Source of the DNA: JARRKU01 sp050288425
GTDB taxonomy: Bacteria > Desulfobacterota > Desulfobacteria > Desulfobacterales > Desulfosarcinaceae
Direction of reading: 5' to 3'
DNA length: 64,000 nucleotides
Assembly (NCBI GenBank): GCA_050288425.1
Contig: JBNKDU010000126.1
Span: 1-64,000 of the forward strand
Shown here piece by piece: positions 42,358 through 51,962 of the stretch. How positions within the stretch are numbered: the stretch's first letter is position 1; each line of letters begins with the position of its first letter. Position numbers and translations under genes: made by a program. The notes under the pieces are model-generated. The model was not told the DNA's origin, ran no database searches, and saw only the letters and a list, made by a program, of their open reading frames with translations.

Positions 42358-43380
42358 TCAGGAAGCAGGCCGGCGGCGCCGTCTCAATTGGTATTTGCGT
42401 ACGGCCCGGTTGTGGTCCCGGATATTGGTGGAGAAGTGATGAGTGCCGTCCTTCTTGGAAACGAAATAGAGAAAATCGGTCTGGGCCGGATACAAAGCGG
42501 CTTCGATGGCGGCCCGGCCGGGGTTGGCGATGGGGCCGGGCGGCAGTCCCCGGATGACATAGGTATTATAAGGCGTCGGTGTCCTCAGGTGTTTGCGTTT
42601 GAGGTTGCCGTCAAAATCTTCGATACCGTAGATTACCGTGGGATCGCTTTCCAGGCGCATTCTCTTTTTCAAGCGGTTGTGGAAGACCGAGGCGATGATG
42701 GGGCGTTCGCTGGGATCGCCGGTCTCCTTCTCGATAATCGAGGCCAGGGTGACGACTTCGTGCACGGTGAGATGGAGTTCTTCGGCCCGTTGAACCCATT
42801 CGGCGGGAAACTGCTCGTGGAAACGGTGAACCATGGTGGCGACAATTGTGCTTGCCGGGGCACCCTTGGGGAAAAAGTAGGTATCCGGGAACAGGTACCC
42901 CTCCAGTGAACGGGCGCTGTCCGGCAGCATCTTCGCCAGGCCGACATCGGCCGCCGCCTTCCGGATGTCCTCCGCGTTGCCCAATTGCTGCCGGGCCACT
43001 TCTTCGGCAATCTGTTGCAGGTTGAATCCCTCCGGGATGGTCAGGCGATAGAGATAGGCCTTGCCGTCCACCAGGACATCCAGAATCTGTGCCGGCGTCA
43101 TGGTGGCCGTGAGACGATATTCACCGGCCTTGAGGTTTTTGTCCTCTCCCCGGAAACGGGCCAGCAGTCTGAATCGCCTGCGATCGGTGATCAATCCTTC
43201 GTCATGCAGGCGTGCGGCCAGTCTGGTGAAGTTTTCCCCGGCCCGGATATTGAAAAGTACCGCGGCCCCTTCATCGGCGGCCGGTGTATTGGCGAATCGA
43301 TGCAGTGAAATGGCTTGCCAGGCGATGAGGATGGCAACTGCCAGGAAAGCGCCGATCAGTAAACGTGTCAGGATTTTCAA
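42358..43380 (-). CDS. mltG: Endolytic transglycosylase MltG
   Basis: A single-pass inner-membrane enzyme that cuts nascent glycan strands. After a short N-terminus comes one hydrophobic helix (LLIGAFLAVAILIAW), then a LysM-like/YceG region (FNIRAGENFTRLAARLHDEGLI), and the catalytic domain with the Glu in SIIEKETGDPSERPIIASVFHNRL followed by LESDPTVIYG and the C-terminal LPPGPIANPG patch. I use TTG 43380, nine bases after GAGGG, which gives a 340-residue protein starting MKILTRLL; an ATG at 43449 lacks a ribosome site. The gene precedes nagZ in the same orientation. Confidence 0.93.
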   Translation of the reverse strand: MKILTRLLIGAFLAVAILIAWQAISLHRFANTPAADEGAAVLFNIRAGENFTRLAARLHDEGLITDRRRFRLLARFRGEDKNLKAGEYRLTATMTPAQILDVLVDGKAYLYRLTIPEGFNLQQIAEEVARQQLGNAEDIRKAAADVGLAKMLPDSARSLEGYLFPDTYFFPKGAPASTIVATMVHRFHEQFPAEWVQRAEELHLTVHEVVTLASIIEKETGDPSERPIIASVFHNRLKKRMRLESDPTVIYGIEDFDGNLKRKHLRTPTPYNTYVIRGLPPGPIANPGRAAIEAALYPAQTDFLYFVSKKDGTHHFSTNIRDHNRAVRKYQLRRRRRPAS

Positions 43381-43449
43381 GCCGATGGTCCCTCTGGATT
43401 TCCATGCGGGAAGCGTATTCCGTTTCGACGAAACTGTAAGCAACAGCAT

Positions 43450-43931
43450 AAGTGCTGGTCCGGGGCTTGTCAATGTCGTGTCTTCTCCCTTTCTTCGGCG
43501 GCTTGGGAGACATCGTTGCGGTTGTCCAAAATCGCCGATGGCCGCTTGCCAGGCGGTTGATGCACAATGCATTGCCTGCTTCGGGAGGCCGCCGGCCGGA
43601 CGACATGAACAGGCGTTACTGCACCTGCCGCGGCTGCGGGGAGCAGTCAAACCGGTCGGGATTCAAACCATAACGGGTATTTATCCTTGACAAGACGACT
43701 TCTTTTCGTCCATAAAGATTTTGCAGTAGTATTATTTTCTTCGACTGAGTGGATGGGTTGTGCGAAGTACGGCAGACGGCAGTTGCCATCACGGGCGAAA
43801 GCCTTCCGGGGGTGACGGGATGTCGGGACGGCGCAACCGAGACGATGCATGAACTGGCGCTGGTAATGAATGCTGCTGGTCCGGTGAAATCCAAAAACTG
43901 GATCCCCACCCAAACCAAGAGCTCGCACACC
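43450..43931. other. Gap before the 4-vinyl-reductase-type hybrid kinase
   Basis: About 480 bases between divergent genes. No reading frame is convincing, although the kinase frame is open from 43749 and could begin earlier (ATG 43845 or 43749). I see no clear promoter or terminator. Confidence 0.45.
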
Positions 43932-46814
43932 ATGGCAGAGCCCCCTCCCATATACAACAGCCGGATCCTCAAGCTCTATGTCCAGTGTGTGAACGAGCGT
44001 TATCCCAAGGTCGACGTGGACCGGCTCCTGCGTGACTCCGATATCACCCGGTATGAACTGGAAGACCCCGGCCACTGGTTCAATCAGCGCCAAGTCGACC
44101 GGTTCTTCGACCGGGTGGTCGAGGCTACCGGCAACCCGGGTATCGCGCGCGAGGCCGGCCGCTTCGTGGTGCGGAACGAAACTTCGGGCCCGGTGAAACA
44201 GATCGCCCTGGGCCTGCTGCAAGTCTCTTCCATTTATCTGCTGCTGGCCAGATTGTACCCGATATTCAGCCGGGCGGCCAATGTCGAGACGCGCAAGCTG
44301 GCCGCCAACAAAATCGAGATCATGGTGACGCCCAATCCCGATGTTCATGAAAGCCCCCATCAATGCGAAAACCGGATCGGTATCTTCGAATCCCTCAGCA
44401 CCTTGTTCACCGATAAATTCGCCCATGTGGAGCACGACCGGTGCCTCCATAAAGGCGATGCGTATTGCCGATACGTGGCCAGCTGGGACCTGCCCGCCCA
44501 CAGCAAATGGAAACGGGCCGCGCTGCTGACGGGAGTCATCGGCACCGCCGTTTCCGTGGGCGCGATCATCTTCTGGCCGCTGCCGGTCTGGTTGCCGCTA
44601 TGGTTCTTTTCCGGCACGATGACCATGGGAATCTATTTGAAGGCGTGCGTGATCGCAAACCAGGAATTGGCCGAGACCCTCCAGAATCAAGGCAATGTGG
44701 CCGAAGACCATATCCGGGAGATCGACTACCGCTACCGGGGCGCCTTGCTGGTCCAGGAGATCGGCCAGGCGACTTCCACCGTCCTGGATATCCGCCGGCT
44801 ATCCCAGATCGTCATGGAGAATATCGAACACTATCTCGATTTCGACCGCGGCATCATCATGCTGGCCGATGAAGGCCGTCAGCGGCTGCTCTACTCGGCC
44901 GGTTACGGATTCGACGAATCCATGACGGAAATGCTGAAAAAGACCCAGTTTCACCTGGACAAACCCGATTCCAAAGGGGTGTTCATCAAAGCCTTTGCCG
45001 AACAGTGCCCCATTCTGGTGGACGACATTCAGGCCGTCAGCGAAACCTTTTCTTCCCGCAGCCGGCAATTGATCGAACAGATCGGCTCCAAGGCCCTGAT
45101 CTGCCTGCCCGTTGTCTACGAAGGCCACTCCCTGGGGATCCTGGCCGTGGACAACATCATCAGCAAGCGACCGTTGACCAAAAGCGATATGAACCTGCTG
45201 ATGGGCGTGGCCTACCAGACCGCGGTCAGTATCTTCAGCGCCAACGCCTTCCGCAGCCTGCAGCGCAGCGAGGGACGCTACCGCAGTCTTTACGAGAATG
45301 CACCCACGGCATATCTCTCCATCGACGTGGGCGATGCCGTGATCGTCAATTGCAATGCCGCCGCCGTGCGTCTGCTGGGTTTCGAGCGCAATGACCTGAT
45401 CGGCTCTTCCCTGCTGCGTCATGTGGCCGGCGACAAGGAGAATCAGATGCGGGCCCAGTGGATGCACCAGATGCTCCTGGACGGCCAGTCGGTGCACAAC
45501 GAGGCCATCGAAATGCTTCACAGAGACGATCGGTCCGTCTGGGTCAATGTATCCATGGAACCTTTCCGGGATGCCAAGGACCGTATCGTGGAGGGCCGCT
45601 GCATCCTGGTGGATACCACCGAACACCGGCGGCTGGAGGAGCAGTTGCGCATTGCCCAGCGCATGGAGGCCATCGGTACCCTGGCCGGCGGCGTGGCCCA
45701 CGATTTGAGCAATATACTGGCGGCCATCGTCTCCTACCCCGATCTGCTGTTGATGGACGTGCCGGCCGACAGTCCGCTGTATGAACCGCTGGTCAAGATC
45801 AAAGGCGCCGGAATCCGGGCGGCCGCCATCGTTCAGGATTTGCTGACCCTCTCCCGGCGGGGCGTGGCCATCATCGAGGTGATGAACATCAATGCCGCGA
45901 TCCGGGAGTATCTGGAGAGTCCCGAATACGATGACCTGGTGGCGCGCTACGCCGGCCTGAAAATCACCACGGATCTGGCCTCCGATCTGGTTCCAATCAA
46001 GGGATCTTCCCTGCACCTGACCAAGACGTTGATGAACATCATGCTCAATGCGGCGGAAGCATTGCCCCACGGCGGCAAGATCCACATCGGCACCCGGAAC
46101 CAGTGGGTGGCGGCGGATGACCCGCGCCATCCGGATTGTCCCGGAGAATACGCCGTGTTGAGCGTGGAGGACAACGGTCACGGCATCGCTCCGGAAGATA
46201 TCAAGCGGGTGTTCGAACCATTCTTCACCAAGAAGGTGATGGGCCGCAGCGGTACCGGTCTGGGGATGGCCATCGTCTGGGCGGCCGTGCAGGACCATAA
46301 CGGGTTCGTCGATATCGACAGCCGGTTGGACAAGGGCACCACGGTGCGGCTCTACTTTCCGGCGACCATGGAAAAGCAGGGCTTTCGACCCGCTTTCCGC
46401 CAGGAATCGGAATACGAAGGCCACGGCGAGCGGATACTCGTGGTGGATGACGATGCCGAGCACCGTGAGATCGCGGTGCGTATGCTCACCCGGCTCGGCT
46501 ATCGCGCCACCGCGGTGGGCAGCGGAGAGGCCGCCATCGCCCTGTTCGAGGCCGATGTGCAACCGCAGTTGGTGGTGCTGGACATGATGATGGGTTCGGG
46601 AATGGACGGCCTGGCCACTTACCGTCGCATCCTGGCCTTAAATCCGCAGCAGAAGGCCATCATCACCAGCGGTTATGCGGAATCGGGGCGCGTGAAAAAA
46701 GCCCGCGATCTGGGCGTGGGTGCCTATATCAAGAAGCCATACAGCCACAAAGAGATCGGCGCGGCCGTGCGCTACGAACTCGATCGTCCCGGCCCTGGCG
46801 CGGAACGCCTCTGA
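43932..46814 (+). CDS. V4R-like sensor hybrid histidine kinase (V4R-TM-GAF-PAS-HisKA-HATPase-REC)
   Basis: A 960-residue membrane-linked hybrid kinase. The first 175 residues resemble a 4-vinyl-reductase (V4R)-type small-molecule domain, ending in EHDRCLHKGDAYCRYVASW. Two close hydrophobic helices (about 195-240) follow, then a GAF domain (about 265-440: FDRGIIMLADEG, ALICLPVVYEGHSLGILAVD), a PAS domain (about 450-570), a dimerisation helix with His590 (GGVAHDLSNILAAIVS), a HATPase (SVEDNGHGIAPED, GRSGTGLGMAIVW) and a receiver with Asp884 (VVLDMMMGSGMDG). The start is uncertain: 43932 fits the domain best. It ends before a dispersed repeat. Confidence 0.88.
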   Translation: MAEPPPIYNSRILKLYVQCVNERYPKVDVDRLLRDSDITRYELEDPGHWFNQRQVDRFFDRVVEATGNPGIAREAGRFVVRNETSGPVKQIALGLLQVSSIYLLLARLYPIFSRAANVETRKLAANKIEIMVTPNPDVHESPHQCENRIGIFESLSTLFTDKFAHVEHDRCLHKGDAYCRYVASWDLPAHSKWKRAALLTGVIGTAVSVGAIIFWPLPVWLPLWFFSGTMTMGIYLKACVIANQELAETLQNQGNVAEDHIREIDYRYRGALLVQEIGQATSTVLDIRRLSQIVMENIEHYLDFDRGIIMLADEGRQRLLYSAGYGFDESMTEMLKKTQFHLDKPDSKGVFIKAFAEQCPILVDDIQAVSETFSSRSRQLIEQIGSKALICLPVVYEGHSLGILAVDNIISKRPLTKSDMNLLMGVAYQTAVSIFSANAFRSLQRSEGRYRSLYENAPTAYLSIDVGDAVIVNCNAAAVRLLGFERNDLIGSSLLRHVAGDKENQMRAQWMHQMLLDGQSVHNEAIEMLHRDDRSVWVNVSMEPFRDAKDRIVEGRCILVDTTEHRRLEEQLRIAQRMEAIGTLAGGVAHDLSNILAAIVSYPDLLLMDVPADSPLYEPLVKIKGAGIRAAAIVQDLLTLSRRGVAIIEVMNINAAIREYLESPEYDDLVARYAGLKITTDLASDLVPIKGSSLHLTKTLMNIMLNAAEALPHGGKIHIGTRNQWVAADDPRHPDCPGEYAVLSVEDNGHGIAPEDIKRVFEPFFTKKVMGRSGTGLGMAIVWAAVQDHNGFVDIDSRLDKGTTVRLYFPATMEKQGFRPAFRQESEYEGHGERILVVDDDAEHREIAVRMLTRLGYRATAVGSGEAAIALFEADVQPQLVVLDMMMGSGMDGLATYRRILALNPQQKAIITSGYAESGRVKKARDLGVGAYIKKPYSHKEIGAAVRYELDRPGPGAERL

Positions 46815-46826
46815 ACTTTCCTCAAT

Positions 46827-46852
46827 CTTTTGCCATCTTTTTGATGCAACGT
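46827..46852. repeat. Dispersed intergenic repeat, copy 2
   Basis: All 26 bases are identical to 17575-17600. It lies between two convergent genes, directly after the hybrid kinase stop, so it might act as a transcription or RNA-processing signal. Confidence 0.8.
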
Positions 46853-46857
46853 CGGGG

Positions 46858-48213
46858 TCAAGTCGACAAGGTCTTGATCAACTGGCCGATGTAGAAACGG
46901 GCATGGCTGATGGGGGCCGCCATGTGGGCCCGGTGATTGGCGAAGATACCGTCCAGGTCCCCGTTGGTAATCAACAACGGGTCCAGGGATGCCGCCTGGT
47001 GGCAGGACTCGATGGCGTGGTGCAGCAATCCCGTGGCATGGCGGCTTTCCAGCGTCGCTTCGAAGTCATGATGAATGGCCGTTAAAATGTTGACCATGGC
47101 ACCGGCCACCCCCTGGGCATAGAAGAAGTAGTCGTCGGCCTTGAAATAGCTCACCCGGGTACCATCGTCCTCCTTCTGCTTGACCAGATTTTCGTCGCAA
47201 CTGCCCAGCAGGTCTTCATAGGAGGCCAGCAGGGGGATGATGTTATCCGTGCGGGTGTGGAAGGAGGCCGTGCCGTTGACCAGGGCCTGCCTGTATTTTT
47301 CCAGTTCGGCGATACTTTCCTTGTACTTGGACTCCGGCGAAGGAAACCAATAGCGGTCGGCCTTGACCATCAGCCAGTTCATGGCGTTTTCCAGGTGGGG
47401 GTTGAAGGAATCGGTGGATCCGGTTCGCGAGATACGCTCGGACAAAAGCACCACGGACCTTCGGGTGACTTCCAGGACGCCTTTCTGGTAATTGTTGACG
47501 TTGTCGGTGATATTGAGGATGTCGTTGGGCCGCCACCCCCAGAAATGTTCCTTGAGTTCATGGGAAAGGGGCTGGATGACGGCCTCCACAAAGGTGACGC
47601 CCGGTTTCTTTTCGACATGGGCGGTTTCCGCAGCAGGGGCGCCGCCTTCCGGCGGGGCGCCGGATGGCTTGTGGGTCGATTCGGCAGTCTTGGCGGTGCT
47701 TTCGGCTGCCGGTTCGTGGTCGCCGGCTTTCTTTTTGCCGGTGGCCGCCGCATGATCAGCCTCGGCGGCACGATCAGCCACAGCCGCATGACCGGCTGCA
47801 ACCTCATGATCGGCCTCAGCCGGATGGGCGGCCGCGTCCCTGGTTTCGGTGGCATGCATTTCGGTCGCCGGCCGGGCATGGCCCGCGGTGGCCGATGCCA
47901 TCTCTGCTGACCGGGAGGATTCGGTCGCAGCGACTGCGGGATGGGTTGGGGCCGATTCCTCTTCCATGGCCTGCACGTGGGTGCCGGTGGATTCGCCATG
48001 CTCCTCGGCGACGTCGGTGCTGTGGGCCCGATCCTCGGCTGCGCGGTCGGGCAGTTCGCCGCGGTGGGAGGACGGGATCATGCCGGGGCCTATGCTCAGG
48101 GCCCAGATGACCAAGGCAATCATGATGGCCGCGATGAGAAAGCGTTTGAATGCGAAGCTCCTGAATCCGGTTCGGGAGGCCTCGTCCCGGGAGTCGTTGT
48201 CCTGGTGTTCCAT
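46858..48213 (-). CDS. DUF2333 family membrane protein with Ala-rich linker
   Basis: A 451-residue protein. A short cytoplasmic N-terminus is followed by one transmembrane helix (about 20-40, FLIAAIMIALVIWALSIG), then a low-complexity region rich in Ala, His, Glu and Thr with HPA and AADHAA-type units to about residue 205, and finally a conserved DUF2333 domain (about 215-450: HELKEHFWGWRPNDILNIT, RRSVVLLSERISRTGS, WFPSPESKYKESI, ADDYFFYAQGVAGAMVNIL). The domain is periplasmic by topology. Function unknown. The ATG at 48213 has AAGGG upstream. selB is 53 bases upstream on the same strand. Confidence 0.9.
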   Translation of the reverse strand: MEHQDNDSRDEASRTGFRSFAFKRFLIAAIMIALVIWALSIGPGMIPSSHRGELPDRAAEDRAHSTDVAEEHGESTGTHVQAMEEESAPTHPAVAATESSRSAEMASATAGHARPATEMHATETRDAAAHPAEADHEVAAGHAAVADRAAEADHAAATGKKKAGDHEPAAESTAKTAESTHKPSGAPPEGGAPAAETAHVEKKPGVTFVEAVIQPLSHELKEHFWGWRPNDILNITDNVNNYQKGVLEVTRRSVVLLSERISRTGSTDSFNPHLENAMNWLMVKADRYWFPSPESKYKESIAELEKYRQALVNGTASFHTRTDNIIPLLASYEDLLGSCDENLVKQKEDDGTRVSYFKADDYFFYAQGVAGAMVNILTAIHHDFEATLESRHATGLLHHAIESCHQAASLDPLLITNGDLDGIFANHRAHMAAPISHARFYIGQLIKTLST

Positions 48214-48266
48214 GGCGGTACCCTTTCGCTTGCGGTCAGATCTATCCCGCAATGTGGCTGCGCTGG

Positions 48267-50186
48267 TTACTTGCCGGGCCGGCGGCGCAATTTGCGAATA
48301 TCTCCAATGCGTATGGTCAGGTGGATGCTGTCAAAATACTCGATCAAAGGTATCACAAATTTCCGGGATGCTCCAGTCATCTCCTTGAACTGCGGGGTGG
48401 AGATTTCGTCGTTGGCAACCAGGAAATCGGTCAGTTTTTGTTTCAGGTTTTCCAGGTGCGAACGGTAGTAGTAGAGATCTTCCTTCACTTTGACCACTTC
48501 GCCTTCCCCGGCCAACAGGGCCAGTACGGGGGCCGCTTGGGATACCGGGGTTCCCAGCTTCTGGCAGATCTCCTTGAAGTAGGGCGGTGCCAGGCCGCCG
48601 TCACGGCAGGCGGCCACGATTTGTTGCCGCAGGGTTTGCTGGTCCACGGCCAGGGCCACCTCATGGTCGGCCAGACAGACGATATCTTCTTCCTGTCGGA
48701 TCTGTTTTGCTTTCAGCAAATGCTGCTGAACGAGCAGAAAAGTCTTGCCGCCGATGCCGGCGGGCAGTGAAGATTTGAGCTCTTCCTTTGGGATGCCCGG
48801 TTTGAGCGGATGGCGCTCGTGGTAGTCGGCGATGCGTTCCAGCGACAGTTGCCGGATTGCTTCGAAAGTGGACTGGTGGATGAAGGTGGGACCTTCCTTG
48901 TCGGTCTGGAAGATCACCTGCTGCGACATCATGGTCTGCAGGGCCTGATCCAGCCGTTTGTCCGCCAGGTTGGTCATGAGTTTCAGGTCTTTGCGCGTGC
49001 AGCCCCGGAAGCCGGCGGCTTCGATATGGCGCTGGAGGCCGACCAGCGGATCGTCTCCCGCGACCGCCGAAAGGTAATCGAGGACATCGGGCTTGCCGGG
49101 TTTGTGCTTGGCCGGCATGGGGTGGAGGATGCGTCCGCCGCCGATGGTGCGCACAGGGGAATAGCTGCGCAGCACATAGCGGTCGTCCTTGATCAGGGTT
49201 ACGGGTGCCTCCAGGCGGATCTGAACGGGGGCGGATTCTCCGGGTTCGAGCTTTTCCCGGTCGAGCAGGATCACGATACCCATGATTTCGCTGGTGCCGC
49301 TGTGAAACCGCACCCGGGTCCGGTTCTTCAGTCCCTTCTTGTTGCTGGGCAGATAGTGCAGGATCACATCCACCATGTGGCTGGGCGTCAACGTGTCCGG
49401 CAGGGCGACGATGTCGCCGCGCCGGACCTCGGCTTTGTCCAGACCTTGAAAGTTGATCGCCGTGCGCATGCCTGCGCCGGCGGTATTCACGCTCTGGTTG
49501 TGGACCTGAATGCCCCGGACCTTCGACGTAATGTCCCCGGGGTAGAGCATGATCTGGTCGCCGACCTGGACCTTGCCCGAAATCAGGGTGCCGGTGATCA
49601 CCGTGCCGAAGCCCTTCATGGTAAAGACACGGTCCACCGGAAGACGGAACAGTCCCGCATCGGCACGGGGGGAAATCTTCCGGCAGAGATCGTCCAGGGC
49701 GGCGGTGAAGTCGTCCAGACCTTCCCCCGTGACGGCGGACGCGGGGATCACCGGCGCATCTTCCAGGAAGGTATCCCGGGTAAATTCGCCGATCTCTTCC
49801 CGGACCAGTTCCAGCCACTCCTCCTCCACCAGATCGGTCTTGGTCAGGACCACCAGGCCCGTCTGGATGTCCAGAAGGGTGCAGATCTCCATGTGTTCGC
49901 GGGTTTGCGGCATGATCCCTTCATCCGCCGCCACCACCATCGCCACAAGGTCGATGCCTGTGGCGCCGGCCACCATGTTCTTGACGAATTTCTCATGACC
50001 CGGCACATCCACGATGCCCAGGTGCTGGCCGCTGGGAAGGTCCAGGGAGGCGAATCCCAACTCGATGGTGATGCCGCGGCGTTGCTCTTCCTTGAGTCGA
50101 TCCGTGTTGATGCCGGTTACGGCCTTGATCAGACTCGTTTTGCCGTGATCGATGTGACCTGCGGTTCCCAGGATGATTTGCTTCAA
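48267..50186 (-). CDS. selB: Selenocysteine-specific translation elongation factor
   Basis: A 639-residue GTPase that brings Sec-tRNA to in-frame UGA codons. GTPase motifs are complete: GHIDHGKTSLIKA, DVPGHEKFVKNM and LTKTDLVEEE. The EF-Tu-like domains 2 and 3 are followed by the SelB-specific C-terminal winged helices (about 400-635), the last of which (RKFVIPLIEYFDSI) binds the SECIS RNA. It implies selenoproteins in this genome. No selA, selD, tRNA-Sec or selenoprotein gene is visible in the window. GGAGA-type site lies before the ATG, and a small membrane protein is just upstream. Confidence 0.97.
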   Translation of the reverse strand: MKQIILGTAGHIDHGKTSLIKAVTGINTDRLKEEQRRGITIELGFASLDLPSGQHLGIVDVPGHEKFVKNMVAGATGIDLVAMVVAADEGIMPQTREHMEICTLLDIQTGLVVLTKTDLVEEEWLELVREEIGEFTRDTFLEDAPVIPASAVTGEGLDDFTAALDDLCRKISPRADAGLFRLPVDRVFTMKGFGTVITGTLISGKVQVGDQIMLYPGDITSKVRGIQVHNQSVNTAGAGMRTAINFQGLDKAEVRRGDIVALPDTLTPSHMVDVILHYLPSNKKGLKNRTRVRFHSGTSEIMGIVILLDREKLEPGESAPVQIRLEAPVTLIKDDRYVLRSYSPVRTIGGGRILHPMPAKHKPGKPDVLDYLSAVAGDDPLVGLQRHIEAAGFRGCTRKDLKLMTNLADKRLDQALQTMMSQQVIFQTDKEGPTFIHQSTFEAIRQLSLERIADYHERHPLKPGIPKEELKSSLPAGIGGKTFLLVQQHLLKAKQIRQEEDIVCLADHEVALAVDQQTLRQQIVAACRDGGLAPPYFKEICQKLGTPVSQAAPVLALLAGEGEVVKVKEDLYYYRSHLENLKQKLTDFLVANDEISTPQFKEMTGASRKFVIPLIEYFDSIHLTIRIGDIRKLRRRPGK

Positions 50187-50240
50187 GGTGGCGCGTCTCC
50201 TTCCGGACTCGGGCGATGGCCGGGGCGGCCGTCTTCGATG

Positions 50241-50447
50241 TTACCGCCGGGTTGGATCGGTCTTCGATTCCGCCTTGCGTCGGTTTCGTTGGCGCAGGTA
50301 TTCGGTCAGGTATGCCAGGCCCACAAGAGCCGCGCAAAGCGCCACGATGGCGGCGATGGGTGCGTCGGGATAAAAAAAACGCGACAGGAGTACGCCGAAT
50401 CCCGCTCCCATGACGGCTCGGATGATGAAAACCCGCTTGTGATTCAC
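50241..50447 (-). CDS. Small two-helix membrane protein
   Basis: A 68-residue protein starting at GTG 50447. Two hydrophobic segments (about 7-22 and 31-50: VFIIRAVMGAGFGVLLSRFF and IAAIVALCAALVGLAYLTEY) are separated by a short turn, and the end is strongly basic (LRQRNRRKAESK). I do not recognise a family. It lies 54 bases upstream of selB on the same strand and may be co-transcribed. Short and without a strong ribosome site, so less certain than its neighbours. Confidence 0.6.
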   Translation of the reverse strand: MNHKRVFIIRAVMGAGFGVLLSRFFYPDAPIAAIVALCAALVGLAYLTEYLRQRNRRKAESKTDPTRR

Positions 50448-50705
50448 GTAGTCGGTCCCCCGTTCCAGGATGAAGGTGAACGCAGGATCCTATATTAGAT
50501 GAAGGGGAGGGTCAATAGCCCCGGGCAACAGCGGAAGGCCATCGGCAAGTTGTCGGGCAGAGTAGTCGGCGAAGCGGCCAGGAGGTCTGCCTCCCGACCG
50601 GTGACATGCCCTTGCCCCGGGCAACAGCGTGATTGGCTTTGGCGCGCCGATGGGGTACGCTTGGGCAATACCGGCTGCGGGCCGGGAGGACTATCCGGAG
50701 GAGCT

Positions 50706-51377
50706 ATGCGAACCACAAGTTTCGGGGTTCTGGTGGTATGGATCATGGTAGGCTGGGGGTGCGCCGCCACGGGGCCGGCCTCCCGACAAGGGCCGTGGCA
50801 ATGTCCGCCCGGTGCCGATGAAGCCGTCACCCGGGGAGACTGGCAGGACGCCTTGGCCCGGCATCGGGCCATCGTACGGCAGACACCGGATAATTGCCTG
50901 GCCCTCTATCACCTGGGATATATCCATGGCAAGTTGGAGGACCGGGAGCAGGAGGTTGAAGATTATGAACGTGCGCTGAAATGCGGATACGATGGCAACG
51001 ATCAACTGCTTTTCAACCTGGGCATGGCGTACGGCGAATCGGGTCGTCTGGCAGAGGCCGTCGACGCCTTCGAGGGGGCCGTGAAACTCAATCCGGGTAA
51101 CGCGGACAACCATTTCGGACTGGGGCTCATGTATCATGCCGCCGGTCGGACCGATGACGCGATCAATGCGTTTGCCAAGGCACTTTCCATGGATGCGCAT
51201 CATCGGGAGGCACGCCTGGCCCTGTGCCGCATCCTCCTGGATCAGGGCCGCCTGGACGAGGTGAAGCACCACCTGGACCTGCTCTCCCGGGAGCCGGACG
51301 AGGATGGGGAGGTCCGCCAATTGCGGCGTCTGTATCGACGACGCCGTATCCTGATATATACACCGCCGCCGGGATGA
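50706..51377 (+). CDS. Secreted TPR-repeat protein
   Basis: A 223-residue protein with an N-terminal export signal (MRTTSFGVLVVWIMVGWGCAATG; the Cys at 19 is lipobox-like but the -3 residue is unusual). Four to five tetratricopeptide repeats follow (about 45-205), such as LALYHLGYIHGKLEDREQEV, LLFNLGMAYGESGRLAEAVD and NHFGLGLMYHAAGRTDDAIN, each with the A/G-x-x-Y/L pattern. TPRs bind partner proteins. The ATG at 50706 follows GGAGGAGC. Convergent with the PilZ gene. Confidence 0.85.
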   Translation: MRTTSFGVLVVWIMVGWGCAATGPASRQGPWQCPPGADEAVTRGDWQDALARHRAIVRQTPDNCLALYHLGYIHGKLEDREQEVEDYERALKCGYDGNDQLLFNLGMAYGESGRLAEAVDAFEGAVKLNPGNADNHFGLGLMYHAAGRTDDAINAFAKALSMDAHHREARLALCRILLDQGRLDEVKHHLDLLSREPDEDGEVRQLRRLYRRRRILIYTPPPG

Positions 51378-51398
51378 TCTTGAGATCGGGGCTGTCGG

Positions 51399-51746
51399 CT
51401 ATTCATCCTGGCCGTTGCGGTCGATTTCATGGACGATGTCCTGCAGGCCGCCGTCGGCATCGGTCAATTCCGAAATTTCACGATCGAAAATGACGGCGAA
51501 GCCTTTCTCCCGGCTGCGGGAGACGCGACCGGAGACCTGGATGGGACGCTCGAATTCGAACAGGGGGAATTTCAGTACGATGGCCTGGTTCTCGGCGATG
51601 CGCCGGCTGGTATTGATGAACATGCCCGTCGGTCCGATATTGCGGATGATGTCGCGGAACTTGCCTTCGCTGACGGTGTATTCCGCTACGATATAGCTGG
51701 TACGACGCGGTTTCTGGCGATGGTCGGATTGGTTGTCCGGTCTCAT
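51399..51746 (-). CDS. PilZ-domain protein
   Basis: A 115-residue protein that looks like one PilZ domain. The N-terminal Arg pair (KPRRTSY) and the RNIGPTGMFI patch match the two c-di-GMP-binding motifs (RxxxR and D/NxSxxG), though the second has Gly in place of Ser, so binding is likely but not assured. A beta-barrel rhythm follows: VLKFPLFEFERPIQVSGRVSRSREKGFAVIF. Stand-alone PilZ proteins act as c-di-GMP receptors for motility or polysaccharide control. Confidence 0.8.
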   Translation of the reverse strand: MRPDNQSDHRQKPRRTSYIVAEYTVSEGKFRDIIRNIGPTGMFINTSRRIAENQAIVLKFPLFEFERPIQVSGRVSRSREKGFAVIFDREISELTDADGGLQDIVHEIDRNGQDE

Positions 51747-51962
51747 ATTTTATCGGTTTCAGGCGTCGATCGAGCGGCTCTTCTGATGGCGAGTCATCAG
51801 CTCCTGCCAAAATCGTACGTCGATGGGGATTGGTAATTGACCTTGAAAACCCAGGATTGTCTGTATAATATTAACGCGAACTGTTTCATAATCGATATCG
51901 GTCCCGCCTTCAACCAATTTCTAGGCACCGGGCCGATGTATTGACCATAGAGATGACGGCTT

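Noticed and set aside
44799..46562. A 587-residue minus-strand reading frame
   Set aside because: Antisense to the V4R-type kinase.
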